A stretch of 64,000 bases of DNA from Paraburkholderia aromaticivorans (GTDB taxonomy: Bacteria; Pseudomonadota; Gammaproteobacteria; Burkholderiales; Burkholderiaceae). The stretch is from assembly GCF_012689525.1 (NCBI RefSeq), contig NZ_CP051516.1, positions 1,426,001-1,490,000 of the forward strand, in the 5' to 3' direction. This document shows, piece after piece, positions 47,638 to 57,923 of the stretch. The first letter of the stretch is position 1. Every line of letters begins with the position of its first letter. A program made the position numbers and the translations under genes. The notes beneath the pieces were generated by a model that was not told the origin of the DNA, did not search any database, and saw only the letters and a list, made by a program, of their open reading frames with translations.

Positions 47638-50600
47638 TCGCCCTCGCATCGCGCCCACGTGGCTCGTCCTGCTGCTCGCGGGCGTCGTGTTGATCACGCT
47701 GTATCTCGTGCATCCGCGCGGCGGTCTGCGTAGCCGGATGACGTCGACTGACGCGCCGAGCGATCTCAGCATCGCCTATCTGGAAGCATGGCTGCGCGTG
47801 CAGCCCGACAACACGGAAATCCTCTCGGTGCTCGGTACGCAGTACGTGCGTCTGGGCCGCAACGAGGACGCGCGCCGTATCGCCGCCCGCATGGAGGCGA
47901 TGCCGAGCGAGCAGATGCGCCGCGCGGCACAGTTGCTGCGTCTGACGGTCGACACGCGCGAGACGTTCGCGCTGCCCGCCAACGATCCGGGCCGCGAAGC
48001 CGCGCTTGCCCGTTTGCGCACGCAGCTTACGAATGCGGCTGCGCTGACGTGGTCGAATGCCGATCTGCAGATGCTGGCTGAAGCAGCCGCTTCGGTGAAT
48101 GCGCAACAGCTCGCCGGCCAGCTCTATGCGCGCCTCGCTGAACAGGATCCGGCGCAGCAAACGCGCTGGAACCGCGAAGTAGTGCGCTTCGCCATGTATG
48201 GCGGCGACTATCGCGGCGCGGCGAACGGCTGGTTCCGCTTGCAAGCCAGTGCGGCGACGTTCGATGCGAAACGTCAGTGCTTCATCGAAGGCATCAAGGC
48301 GTTGCAATCGGGCAACCTGCTCGACGAAGCGCTCGCTGCCGCCAACGAACACGGCGCCGCGTTTGCCCACGATCATGAGACGCTCGTCGTGCTGCTGAAT
48401 CTGGCGCGCGCGGCGCATCGTCCGGATCTCGTCGACCGCTACGCGAAGGCGCTGGCGGGCTATGCGCAGGCTCGGCCGGACCAGGACGGCGCGCTGCGAC
48501 TCGTCGACTTCATCCGCGAACGCGCGCGTGAAGACGGTTCGCAAGGGCAGTACGCTTATATGGATGGCCCGCAAGCCGGGTCCAGCCTCGCCACGCGCGC
48601 TCTTACGCACGGCTCGCGTGATGTGCATGTCGTGCGCGTCGCGGCGTCCACCGCTGCGCCGGTGTCCGCAAGTGCCGCGGCTGCTGCGTCTGTGTCGGCT
48701 GCTGCGCCAGCGTCTGCGAAGCCCGCGGCCGCTGCGTCTACCGCAACGGCATCAGGCGCCGCAGCAGCGCCGGCCGCTGCGTCGAACTCCGCCGCATCGA
48801 ACGACGTCCCGGGCCTCCTGTATCAGTCGTTCCTCGAATCGAGCGATCTGCCGAACGCACAGCGTGTGGCCACCGAGCAGGTCAGCAAGAACCCCGGTTC
48901 GCCAGTCTGGACCAAGCGCCTCGCCCAGGTCGCCGAATGGAACCATGCGTCGCCGCTCGCCTTGCAGATGTGGCTCACCTACGCACAGGCCACGCACGAT
49001 CCGGAAGGCTGGAAAAACGTCATGCGCCTCGCGCCGATGCTCAACGACGACAACGCCTATCTGGCCGCGTTGATCCAGGCATCGAACGCGGCGCCCGGCG
49101 ATCTCAAGCTGGTCGATTCGGTGGTCGCGGCCTACGAACGTCTCGGCCGTCCGGACGACGCGCTGGCTTTCCTGCGCACCCGTCAACGCAATTCGCCGGC
49201 GGAAGCGATCGACTCGCGTTTGGGTCAGCTCGCCGAGCGCTCCGGTCACGACGACGAAGCGCTGGCCTACTACCGCAAGCTGAATCAGCTCTATCCGTCG
49301 AACACGCAATACGCGCTGCGCACGGCGAGCCTCTTGTATCGTCACGGCGACTACAAGGGCGCGCTCGACACGTTGCTCGCCGCGCGCCGCGGTGCCAAGG
49401 ACGACGACGTGCTGTTCTGGCGCAACGCCGCGCAACTCGCGCGTCTGCTGCAGCGTGACGACATCGCGAACGACGCCTACAAGCATCTGCTGGCAAGCGG
49501 CCAGGCGGCGCCTGAAGACCTGAGCGCGATGACGTACTTCTACGACGCCTATCCGGTCGACGCGGCCCGCACGTCCGAGCTGCAGTTCCGCCGCGATCAC
49601 TCGCAGCGCGCGCTGCAGAGCGCGATTCACTATTACACCGATGCGGAGCAATACGACCGCGTCGACGCATTGCTGAAGAGCCTGACGCCCGAGCAACTGA
49701 CGGCCGCCGAAGCCGACCCGGCGTTCCTGCGCGTGCGGGCCGAATACTATCGCCAGATCGATCGTCCGCTCGACGCGCTGCACGATTTGCAGCACGCAGT
49801 GTCGCTGCCTGGCGCGACGCTCGACTTGCGCGCCGCGCTGCTCTGGACGCTGGTGGACTACGGCAGCGAAGCGCAATTGCGCGAGGCGGTCGCCGAATGG
49901 CGCGATGCGCCCGCGCAGGCGCCGGCTTTGTGGGGGCCGCTGGCCGCCGCGCTGATGCGTTTGAACCGGCCGGAAGCCGCGCTCAATTATCTGCGCCTGC
50001 AGTCCGCTTCGATGTCGCGCGATCCGCTGTGGCAACTCACCTACGCCGAAGCGCAGGAAATGGCGGGACGCAGCGATCTCGCATGGTCGATCCGCCGCAA
50101 CGTCTGGCGTCAGATGCAGCAGGAAGAGGCCGAGGTTCGCGCCAACAGCGCGCAAGGCCAGATCGTGCTGCGCACACGCGCCTCGCAGGGCAGCGAAGTG
50201 CGTGAGCAGATGCTCGGCCGCCGCGTCACGCTCGCGTCGATCTTCGAAAACGCGGACGTGTCGAAGGCTTTCCTGATCGATCTGCTCGCCAGCGACGCAG
50301 GCCGCAACGACAACGCCGAAGCGCGTCGCACGCTGCTCGGCGACGCGGCAGGCCTGCCGCCCTCGCAACCCACGAAGGCACACGCCGCGGCGAAGTCGCC
50401 GGACCAGGCGCAATTGACTTCGTCGGTGGCGCGCGACGTGGCGCTTGCCTGGGCGATGTCGCACGAAGCGAATCCGTTGGCGAAGCGCTGGCTGGCTCGC
50501 CAGTACGCCGACGTGCTGGTGCAGCCTTCGGAGCAGTTGATCGCGATCGCGCTCGCCGAAAACGACAAGCCCGCGATGGAGCGTCTGCTCGATCAGCAAG

Positions 50601-51670
50601 GCGCGCGCTTGCCGCTCTACAACCGTATCGATGCATCGATCGCCGTGGATCGTCCGGGCGCGGCAGAAAACCTCGCGTTTCAGGGCCTGGAAGGCGCGCC
50701 CTACGATTCGGAACTGCATGGCCGGCTGGAGCAGACCGCGTTGACGTGGCCGCAGTCGCTCGACGCGACCGTGACCAGCTACGTCGAACATCCGCTCGAC
50801 TATATCGAGCAGACGTTGGCGGGCAGCATCAAGGTCGCCGATCTCTACATGGTCGGCGTGAACGGTATCCAACGCTTCCAGCACTCGACGGATCAGTCGC
50901 AACTCACCAACGTACCTTCGGTGGATCGTTCGGTGGAGTTTTACGCGCGCCGTCAAACGTACGACACCGCCTTCATGGTGACCGCCGGCCGCCGCGAAGC
51001 ACTGGACAGTTTCTATAGCGTGTCGGTGGGCGCGGAGTGGGGCAGGAATTCGCCGTTGTCGATCGCGCTGAAAGCGGGCCGCAATCAGGTGGCGCGGGAA
51101 TCGCAGGCATTGCAGGTCGGCGGCATGAAGGACAACGTGGTCGGCACGATCACATACCGCGCGACCCAGCATCTGTATGCGACGGGCACCGTCGAAGCCG
51201 ATCGTTTCTATAGCCAGGCGCGCAATTACCTCGGCAGCGGCGTGCTCTCGACAGGTGAGATCGGCTATCGGATCCGCACGAACTATCCGGACTACACGGT
51301 GCGCCTGATCGGCGCGCATGGCGACTACGGTGCGAGCGGCTCTGCGGACGGCCTGATTTCGCGGCTAATCCCAGCGGACGCCGGCCCGGTCACCGCATCG
51401 ACCTTCATCCCGCAGACCTACTCGCAATACGGGCTGTTCTTCGGTTTCGGCAACGATCTGATCGACCAGTACACGCGCGCATGGCGGCCGTTCCTCGATG
51501 TCGGCCTGCTGCACGACTCGTTCCAGGGCTGGGGTCCGTCGATCAGTCTGGGCCTCGCGGGCACGGTGTTCGGCGGCGATCACGCGGCACTCTTTTTCTC
51601 GCATCAGCGCGTCTCGCGTCTCGGCACACCGGTGACCCAGATCGGCGCGCGCTATAGCTGGTTTTATTGA
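47627..51670 (+). CDS. pelB: Pel outer-membrane export porin with TPR scaffold PelB
   Basis: A 1347-residue protein, longer than P. aeruginosa PelB (1193). An N-terminal TM helix (about 12-30, 'WLVLLLAGVVLITLYLVHP') leads into TPR repeats. An Ala/Ser-rich linker interrupts them at about residues 345-390. A C-terminal beta-barrel (about 1070-1347) ends 'RYSWFY'. It binds PelA and PelC and passes the polymer across the outer membrane. The GTG at 47627 overlaps the pelA stop by 11 bases. Confidence 0.95.
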   Translation: MADNRPRIAPTWLVLLLAGVVLITLYLVHPRGGLRSRMTSTDAPSDLSIAYLEAWLRVQPDNTEILSVLGTQYVRLGRNEDARRIAARMEAMPSEQMRRAAQLLRLTVDTRETFALPANDPGREAALARLRTQLTNAAALTWSNADLQMLAEAAASVNAQQLAGQLYARLAEQDPAQQTRWNREVVRFAMYGGDYRGAANGWFRLQASAATFDAKRQCFIEGIKALQSGNLLDEALAAANEHGAAFAHDHETLVVLLNLARAAHRPDLVDRYAKALAGYAQARPDQDGALRLVDFIRERAREDGSQGQYAYMDGPQAGSSLATRALTHGSRDVHVVRVAASTAAPVSASAAAAASVSAAAPASAKPAAAASTATASGAAAAPAAASNSAASNDVPGLLYQSFLESSDLPNAQRVATEQVSKNPGSPVWTKRLAQVAEWNHASPLALQMWLTYAQATHDPEGWKNVMRLAPMLNDDNAYLAALIQASNAAPGDLKLVDSVVAAYERLGRPDDALAFLRTRQRNSPAEAIDSRLGQLAERSGHDDEALAYYRKLNQLYPSNTQYALRTASLLYRHGDYKGALDTLLAARRGAKDDDVLFWRNAAQLARLLQRDDIANDAYKHLLASGQAAPEDLSAMTYFYDAYPVDAARTSELQFRRDHSQRALQSAIHYYTDAEQYDRVDALLKSLTPEQLTAAEADPAFLRVRAEYYRQIDRPLDALHDLQHAVSLPGATLDLRAALLWTLVDYGSEAQLREAVAEWRDAPAQAPALWGPLAAALMRLNRPEAALNYLRLQSASMSRDPLWQLTYAEAQEMAGRSDLAWSIRRNVWRQMQQEEAEVRANSAQGQIVLRTRASQGSEVREQMLGRRVTLASIFENADVSKAFLIDLLASDAGRNDNAEARRTLLGDAAGLPPSQPTKAHAAAKSPDQAQLTSSVARDVALAWAMSHEANPLAKRWLARQYADVLVQPSEQLIAIALAENDKPAMERLLDQQGARLPLYNRIDASIAVDRPGAAENLAFQGLEGAPYDSELHGRLEQTALTWPQSLDATVTSYVEHPLDYIEQTLAGSIKVADLYMVGVNGIQRFQHSTDQSQLTNVPSVDRSVEFYARRQTYDTAFMVTAGRREALDSFYSVSVGAEWGRNSPLSIALKAGRNQVARESQALQVGGMKDNVVGTITYRATQHLYATGTVEADRFYSQARNYLGSGVLSTGEIGYRIRTNYPDYTVRLIGAHGDYGASGSADGLISRLIPADAGPVTASTFIPQTYSQYGLFFGFGNDLIDQYTRAWRPFLDVGLLHDSFQGWGPSISLGLAGTVFGGDHAALFFSHQRVSRLGTPVTQIGARYSWFY

Positions 51671-51707
51671 ACCTGATTTCGCATAGTTATCCCAAGGAGA
51701 ATTCTTC

Positions 51708-52259
51708 ATGTACGGCATTAAACGATTGGCTCGTACGAGCGCCTGGTGTGTCGCGGCAGCCGCGCTTGCCGTGATGGTGAGCGCGTGCGGCACAGTGCGC
51801 CAGACGTCGGGCCCGGCGCTCGCGCGCGGCGACAAGGTGGCGGTGGTGTCGATCGCCAACTACACTGAAACGCCGGATGCCGGTCATAGCGCCGAGTCGA
51901 TCGCGGCCAACACGCTGCGCGCGGGCGGGATCGCCGATGTGCGCATCGCGCCGGCCGATTCGAACCGCAACTCCCTGTTCGACACGACGCAGCGCGCCGA
52001 CAGCGACAAGGCGCTGGAATGGGCGCGTTCGCAGAACGCCCGCTATGTGCTGTCGGGCGCGGTCGAAGAATGGCGCTACAAGACGGGTGTGGACGGTGAG
52101 CCGGTGGTCGGCGTGACGTTTGAACTGATCGACGTGTCGAACGGCGCCGTGGTGTGGAGTGCGACGGGTACGCGTACGGGCTGGAGCCGCTCGGGTCTGT
52201 CGAGTGTGGCGACCTCGCTGATCGCCAAAGTTCTGTCGCCGTTGCAAGCGCGTCAGTAA
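51708..52259 (+). CDS. pelC: Pel outer-membrane lipoprotein PelC
   Basis: A 183-residue lipoprotein with the lipobox 'VMVSAC' (Cys27). PelC forms a dodecameric periplasmic funnel that guides positively charged Pel to PelB. 'ARYVLSGAVEEWRYKTGVDG' and 'VEVSNGAVVW'-like strands (here 'LIDVSNGAVVWSATG') match the family. A clear AAGGAGA precedes the ATG. Confidence 0.93.
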   Translation: MYGIKRLARTSAWCVAAAALAVMVSACGTVRQTSGPALARGDKVAVVSIANYTETPDAGHSAESIAANTLRAGGIADVRIAPADSNRNSLFDTTQRADSDKALEWARSQNARYVLSGAVEEWRYKTGVDGEPVVGVTFELIDVSNGAVVWSATGTRTGWSRSGLSSVATSLIAKVLSPLQARQ

Positions 52260-52342
52260 GGACGTCAGTAAGCATATCCCCAAGGTTGCGGCTTGCGCCC
52301 GAAGTGCGGGCCGCAAGCCGCAACCCGACATGTGAAAAGGAA

Positions 52343-53761
52343 ATGGCCGTGAATACCGCAGCCGTGGAAAACAACCCGGGCGCCTCGAAGCCGCGCCATG
52401 CGCATCCGTTCGGCAATCTCGGACGCGTGCGCCGCTTGCTGGCGCCCGCGGTGGCGCGGCCGTTCGCGATCGTGGAGACCGTCCTGCTCGTGCTGGTCGT
52501 ACTGGCCGTGGCCCGCTGGCTTCATCCTGAAGACCCGTTGCTGCTGCACAATGGTTTTCCGTGGCTGTGGCTGGCTTCGTTGCTGGTGGCCTTGCGCTAC
52601 GGCAGCCTGCTCGGCTTGCTGAGCGGAGCTTTGATGGTCGGCGCATGGGCGCTCTTTTATCCGCACGGCGGCCCGTTCCCCACGCTGTATTTCGCGGGCG
52701 GTTTGATCCAGACGATTCTCGCCGGGCACTTCGGCGATACGTGGGGCAGCCGCGCTGAGCGCGCGTCCTCGCTGAACGATTACCTGAACGACCGTCTCGT
52801 CGCGTTGACCAACAGTCACTATCTGCTGCGACTTTCGCACGAGCGGCTCGAAAAGGATTTGCTGTCCCGCCCGACCACGTTGCGCGATTCGATTACCGAG
52901 TTGCGCCGTCTGTCGGTCGCCACCGATACGGCGCTCGCCGTGCCCGCAGCGGGCAAGGAAAACGCTCCGCTCGGCGGCGCAAGCGGTCTGCTCGAATTTG
53001 TCGCGCAAGCCTGCCAGATCGAAGTCGCGGCGTTGTATCCAGTGCATCACGGCAAGCTCGGCACGCAGGCCATCGCGCAGATCGGCGACCCGTTCGAACT
53101 CGCCATGCACGACGAACTCGTCACGCATGCGCTCAACACGCTGAGCGTCGCGCATCTGAAGAACGAAGATACGGTCGTGCCGGTCAGCCAGTATCTGGTG
53201 TGCGCGCCGCTCGTGTCCGCGGACGGTGAACTGCGTGCGCTGCTCGTCGTCAAGCGCATGCCGTTCCTGTCGCTCAATTTCGACAACCTGCAACTGCTGC
53301 TGGTGTTGCTCGGCTATTACGCCGACGGCGTCGAGCATTCCGCCTTCGTGCAGCGCATTCTCGACCGCGTGCCGAACTGCCCGTACGAATTCGCGCTCGA
53401 CCTGAGCCGTCTCACGCGTCTTCAGCAGAAGGCGGGCGTGGCGTCGTCGCTCGTCGCGCTCGCGTTTCCGCGCGATGAAGAGGGCGACTCGCTGTTCGAG
53501 CATGTCATGCGCCGCCGTCGTTCACTCGACGTGATGTGGCCGGTGCAGACGGCCAGGCAGTCGGTGCTGGTGAATCTGATGCCGGCTACCGATACGACCG
53601 GTATCGACGGCTATCTGGCACGGATCGAAGCCAGCCTGACGGCCCAGTTCAACACCGACCTGGAACGCGCGCGCGTCGGCGTTCACACGCTCCACCTCGA
53701 GGGCGACGAGCCGGGCGCGGCGCTGATGCGTCTTCTCAAACGAAGCGGCCTCGATGTCTAA
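52343..53761 (+). CDS. pelD: Cyclic-di-GMP-binding Pel polymerisation regulator PelD
   Basis: A 472-residue inner-membrane protein (455 in P. aeruginosa). About four TM helices in residues 35-130, a GAF domain (about 195-350) and a degenerate GGDEF domain. The inhibitory-site motif is Arg393-Ser-Leu-Asp396 (RRRSLDV), followed by an Arg in 'YLARIEASL', matching the c-di-GMP-binding residues of P. aeruginosa PelD. Binding of c-di-GMP is expected to switch on PelF through this protein. AAAAGGAA precedes the ATG at 52343. Confidence 0.95.
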   Translation: MAVNTAAVENNPGASKPRHAHPFGNLGRVRRLLAPAVARPFAIVETVLLVLVVLAVARWLHPEDPLLLHNGFPWLWLASLLVALRYGSLLGLLSGALMVGAWALFYPHGGPFPTLYFAGGLIQTILAGHFGDTWGSRAERASSLNDYLNDRLVALTNSHYLLRLSHERLEKDLLSRPTTLRDSITELRRLSVATDTALAVPAAGKENAPLGGASGLLEFVAQACQIEVAALYPVHHGKLGTQAIAQIGDPFELAMHDELVTHALNTLSVAHLKNEDTVVPVSQYLVCAPLVSADGELRALLVVKRMPFLSLNFDNLQLLLVLLGYYADGVEHSAFVQRILDRVPNCPYEFALDLSRLTRLQQKAGVASSLVALAFPRDEEGDSLFEHVMRRRRSLDVMWPVQTARQSVLVNLMPATDTTGIDGYLARIEASLTAQFNTDLERARVGVHTLHLEGDEPGAALMRLLKRSGLDV

Positions 53762-54764
53762 GGCCCTTTCTCTCATCGTCAGCGCGCTCGCGGCCGTGGT
53801 GGCCGTGATCGTGCAATATCTGGCGATCGCGAGCCTGCTGCAACCGGCCGGCGCGATCGATCCGTTGCTGCGCTTTTTCGCGTTGCAGGCGTTGGCGGGA
53901 CTCGCCGAGGCGGTCGCGTTCCGCTCGTGGCTGCCGCTGAATTATCGCGAGCCCCGGGCGGTTTCGTTGCTGTTCCTGTGGCTCGCCTGCACCTTCGTGC
54001 CGCTGTTCGGCGGCATCGTGGTGCTGATCAGCTGCATCTGGGCGGCACTCTTTCCGGGCAGCAAGGACAGCGATCAACTCGCCGATGTGCCACGCCCGGA
54101 ATTCGTCACCTACCTGGTGTCACGTGTGTCGCACGGCGGCGGCGCGCGGCTGCAGGCGCGCCTCGCCAACACTCAGGTGTCGGCTACCGACCGGCTGTCC
54201 GCGCTCGTGGCGATCCAGAGCATGCCTACCCGCACCACGGGCACATTGTTGCGCGAGTTGCTTGCCGACCCGCTCGAAGACATTCGCCTGATCGCTTACG
54301 GCACGCTGGATCACGCCGAAAACGAAATCATGCAGAAGATCTTCCGCACCAGCAAAGCGCTGGAAGCGACTGACAACGACGTCGAACGCCGCGCGCTCAA
54401 CCGCTTGCTCGCCGAGTTGTACTTCGAACTCGTGTACCAGAACCTGGTGCAGGGCGCGGTTTACCGCCATACGCTGCAACAGGCCGACCGCTACGCCCAG
54501 GCGGCGCTCGAAACCGATCCGGGCGATGCCGCGCTGTGGCTGATTCGCGGCCGTCTCGCACTGGCGAACGGCTTGCCCAATGCCGCGCATGAATACATCG
54601 GCCAGGCGCTCGCACTCGGTTTTCCGCGCGAACGGCTGGTGCCGTGGCTGGCGGAAGCCGACTTCCTGCGCGGCGACTACGCCAGCGTCAAACAGCTTCT
54701 CGCATCGCTGGGCAATGCTGCCGCGTTGCCCACACTCAAACCGGTTGTGAAGTACTGGTCATGA
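53754..54764 (+). CDS. pelE: Pel inner-membrane TPR protein PelE
   Basis: A 336-residue protein with two TM segments near the N-terminus ('LAAVVAVIVQYLAIASLLQ' and 'CTFVPLFGGIVVLISCIW') and TPR-like helices after about residue 200. It is part of the PelDEFG synthase complex. It overlaps the pelD stop by eight bases and the pelF start by four. Confidence 0.93.
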   Translation: MSKALSLIVSALAAVVAVIVQYLAIASLLQPAGAIDPLLRFFALQALAGLAEAVAFRSWLPLNYREPRAVSLLFLWLACTFVPLFGGIVVLISCIWAALFPGSKDSDQLADVPRPEFVTYLVSRVSHGGGARLQARLANTQVSATDRLSALVAIQSMPTRTTGTLLRELLADPLEDIRLIAYGTLDHAENEIMQKIFRTSKALEATDNDVERRALNRLLAELYFELVYQNLVQGAVYRHTLQQADRYAQAALETDPGDAALWLIRGRLALANGLPNAAHEYIGQALALGFPRERLVPWLAEADFLRGDYASVKQLLASLGNAAALPTLKPVVKYWS

Positions 54765-56413
54765 TGAAAGAACTCCCGATCCGCCGTGCCGCCGATGCCG
54801 ATGTCTGCCTGCTGCTCGAAGGTACGTTCCCGTTCGTGCGTGGCGGCGTGTCGAGCTGGGTCAATGAAATGATCCGCTCCTACCCGGAGACCCGGTTCGC
54901 GATTGTGTTCATCGGCAGCCGGGAACAGGACTATAACGGTGTCGCCTATGCGTTACCGGACAACGTCGTGCATATCGAAACGCACTTCCTGTACGAGCAG
55001 GCCGTGGCGGATTTTCAGCCACGTGCCGTCGCTGGCGATGCCGCGGCGTTCGCGCGCTCACAGGAGTTGCACGACGCCTTGCGTGATCCGCGCCATGGCC
55101 TGGACGCCGGTGGCCTGATGGCCGGCATGATCCCGATGCTCGGGACGAAGGGCGCGCTGAACGAGGAACAGTTCCTGTCGAGTCGCGCGGCCTGGGACAC
55201 GATTGTCGATCAGTATCAGAAGTACTGCACCGATCCCTCGTTTACCGACTACTTCTGGACCGTGCGCATCATGCACAAGCCGCTGTGGCAACTCGCGCGC
55301 GTCGCCGAGAAGCTGTTGCCGGCGAAGGTCTATCACACGGTATCGACGGGTTACGGCGGCTTTCTCGGCGCACTGATGCATTACCGTACGGGCCGTCCGC
55401 TGCTGATCTCCGAGCACGGCATCTATACGAAAGAGCGCAAGATCGACCTGCTGCAGAGCCAGTGGATTCGCGACAACCGCGGCGTGTTCGAACGCGATAT
55501 CTCGCGCGTCAGTTATTTCCGCGAGTTGTGGGTGCGTTTCTTCGAAGCGATTGGCAAGCTCGCGTACGACGCCGCGGACGATATCGTCGCGTTGTACGAG
55601 GCGAACCGTCAGCGCCAGATCACGGACGGCGCGCGTGCCGAGCGCACGCAATGCATTCCGAACGGGATCGATGTCGACGCGCTGGCGCCGCTGGTGGCTG
55701 AGCGCAAGCCGCGCTCGCACCACGTGGTCGCGCTGATCGGGCGCGTGGTGCCGATCAAGGATATCAAGACCTTCATTCGCGCGATCTTCATTGCGTCGCG
55801 CACCATGCCGGACCTCGAAGGCTGGATCATCGGGCCGGAAGAGGAAGATCCCGCTTACGCGCTCGAATGCCGCGCGCTGGTGGAGAGTCTCGGCTTGAGC
55901 CGCAATGTGAAATTCCTCGGCTTCCAACGCATCGACGACATGATGCCGCAGATCGACGTGATCGCGCTGACCTCGATCAGCGAGGCGCTGCCGCTGGTGG
56001 TGCTGGAAGGCTTCGCGGCCGGCGTGCCCGCCATCACGACGGACGTGGGCTCGTGCCGTCAGCTGATCGAAGGCGTGGATGCGGAAGATCGCGCGCTCGG
56101 CTCCGCGGGTGCGGTAGTCCAGCTCGCGGACCCGGCCGCCTTCGCCCAGGCTGTGCTGGCGCTGCTCGCCGACGAAACCCGCTGGCAGGCCGCGCAGCAA
56201 GCCGGACTCGCGCGCGTGCGCCGCTATTACACCAAGAAGCAGATGATCGACCGCTATCGCACGCTGTATGAGCGCCTCGCCGCGCTGCCGGACCGCGAGC
56301 GCAACGCTACGGCCGCCGATGCGGCGCGCTGCCCGATGCACCACGGCACCCAATCCAAGGCGGAGCCGCGCGTGCAATCGGCGCAGCCCGTTCAATCGCA
56401 GGAGACACGCTAA
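54761..56413 (+). CDS. pelF: Pel glycosyltransferase PelF (GT4)
   Basis: A 550-residue cytoplasmic GT-B glycosyltransferase that polymerises Pel from UDP-GalNAc/GlcNAc. 'LLLEGTFPFVRGGVSSWVNE' begins the acceptor domain; the donor domain has 'IGRVVPIKDIKTFIRA' and the E-x7-E region 'ISEALPLVVLEGFAAGVP'. The ATG at 54761 overlaps the pelE stop. A low-complexity Gln/Ser-rich tail (about 515-550) is unusual and may be tolerated. Confidence 0.95.
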   Translation: MMKELPIRRAADADVCLLLEGTFPFVRGGVSSWVNEMIRSYPETRFAIVFIGSREQDYNGVAYALPDNVVHIETHFLYEQAVADFQPRAVAGDAAAFARSQELHDALRDPRHGLDAGGLMAGMIPMLGTKGALNEEQFLSSRAAWDTIVDQYQKYCTDPSFTDYFWTVRIMHKPLWQLARVAEKLLPAKVYHTVSTGYGGFLGALMHYRTGRPLLISEHGIYTKERKIDLLQSQWIRDNRGVFERDISRVSYFRELWVRFFEAIGKLAYDAADDIVALYEANRQRQITDGARAERTQCIPNGIDVDALAPLVAERKPRSHHVVALIGRVVPIKDIKTFIRAIFIASRTMPDLEGWIIGPEEEDPAYALECRALVESLGLSRNVKFLGFQRIDDMMPQIDVIALTSISEALPLVVLEGFAAGVPAITTDVGSCRQLIEGVDAEDRALGSAGAVVQLADPAAFAQAVLALLADETRWQAAQQAGLARVRRYYTKKQMIDRYRTLYERLAALPDRERNATAADAARCPMHHGTQSKAEPRVQSAQPVQSQETR

Positions 56414-57786
56414 TGGCGGGTATTGGCTTCGAATTACGCAAGATCATGCGCCGCGACACGCTGACCGGCGTGGCGCGCGCCTATGCCTACGCGGGCCTGA
56501 TCAGTTCCGGTCCGCTGATCCTGTCGATCTTCGGCATCCTGATCATCGGGCTGATCAGTCTCACTTCGGTGATTCCGACCTTCGCGATCGTGCAGTTTCA
56601 GGTGTCGGTCACGTATCTGATCGCGCTCAGTCTGATTCTGACCGGGCCGTTGCAATTGTCGTTCACGCGCTTCATCTCCGACCGGCTGTTCGAAAAGCGC
56701 GACGACCTCGTGCTGTCGAACTATAACGGCGTGGTGCTGGTGTCGTCGATTCTGGCCAGTGTGGTCGCGGTGATCGCGATGCTGGTGGGTTTCCGCGAGG
56801 AGCCCCTGATCTACCGCTTGCTGATGATTACGGGCTTCGTGGTGGTCAGCAACATCTGGATCGCGGTGATCTTTTTGTCGAGCGTGAAGCAGTACCGGCA
56901 GATCCTGGTGGTGTTCGCGGTCGGCTATGCGTGCGTGGTGTGCCTCGCGCTCGCGTTGAACGGCTATGGACTGGTCGGTCTGCTCGGCGGCTTCGTGGCG
57001 GGGCACATCGTGCTGCTCGCCGGTCTGTCGGGTCTGATTTACCGTAACTACCGCAGCGAGCGTTTCGTTTCGTTCGAAGTGTTCGAGCGGCGCTTCGCCT
57101 ATCCGAGCCTCGCGCTGGTCGGCCTGCTGTTCAATATCGGCGTGTGGCTCGACAAGTTTATGTTCTGGTATACGCCGGGCACGGGCACGCGCGTGATCGG
57201 GCCGCTGCACGCGTCGGTGATTTACGACATTCCGATTTTTATCGCTTACGTGTGCGTGATGCCCGGCATGGCGACGTTCCTCGTGCGCATCGAGGCGGAT
57301 TTCGTCGAGTACTACGATGCCTTCTACGACGCGGTGCGCAGCGGCGCGACGCTGCGGCATATCAACGAAATGCGCGACATGATGGTGGGCAGCGTGCGTG
57401 CCGGCCTGTACGAAATCATCAAGGTGCAGTCGGTCGTGCTGCTGCTGATCATCGCCTTCGGCGAGCGCGTGCTGGGCTCGCTCGGCATTTCGCCGCTGTA
57501 TATGCCGCTGCTCGTCGTCGACGTGGTGTCGGCGAGTCTGCAGGTGTTGCTGCTGGGTCTGCTCAACGTGTTCTTCTATCTCGACGGAAGGCGTATGGTG
57601 CTGCGGCTCACCGGCGCATTCGTCGTGCTGAATGGACTCTTCACCGGCATTACGCTCAGGCTAGGGCCGGATTTCTACGGCTATGGATTTGCACTGGCGT
57701 TGCTGGTCGTGGTGGTGGCATCCGTGAAGGTGCTCGACCGCAAATTCATGTCTTTGGAATACGAGACGTATATGTTGCGGGGTTGA
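56413..57786 (+). CDS. pelG: Pel inner-membrane transporter PelG
   Basis: A 457-residue polytopic (about twelve-helix) protein of the MOP/Wzx-like superfamily, beginning with the PelG signature 'MAGIGFELRKIMRRDTLTG'. It forms the synthase complex with PelD, PelE and PelF and translocates the nascent chain. The ATG overlaps the pelF stop by one base. This closes the canonical pelA-G set. Confidence 0.95.
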   Translation: MAGIGFELRKIMRRDTLTGVARAYAYAGLISSGPLILSIFGILIIGLISLTSVIPTFAIVQFQVSVTYLIALSLILTGPLQLSFTRFISDRLFEKRDDLVLSNYNGVVLVSSILASVVAVIAMLVGFREEPLIYRLLMITGFVVVSNIWIAVIFLSSVKQYRQILVVFAVGYACVVCLALALNGYGLVGLLGGFVAGHIVLLAGLSGLIYRNYRSERFVSFEVFERRFAYPSLALVGLLFNIGVWLDKFMFWYTPGTGTRVIGPLHASVIYDIPIFIAYVCVMPGMATFLVRIEADFVEYYDAFYDAVRSGATLRHINEMRDMMVGSVRAGLYEIIKVQSVVLLLIIAFGERVLGSLGISPLYMPLLVVDVVSASLQVLLLGLLNVFFYLDGRRMVLRLTGAFVVLNGLFTGITLRLGPDFYGYGFALALLVVVVASVKVLDRKFMSLEYETYMLRG

Positions 57787-57923
57787 ATCCAGGGCGTCGC
57801 TGTTTCGGCCCGAGATCGTGTTCATGCTGCCGTTCTAGAAGCGGTGAGGGCAGGGCGCGCTTGACGAGGCGAACCGGCGCGTCGGCACCCTCAGCCTCAC
57901 ACCGTTCGACTTCGGATTCCTCC

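Noticed and set aside
48752..51319. 855-codon open frame antisense to pelB
   Set aside because: Same shadow-frame composition and no motif; pelB is well supported.
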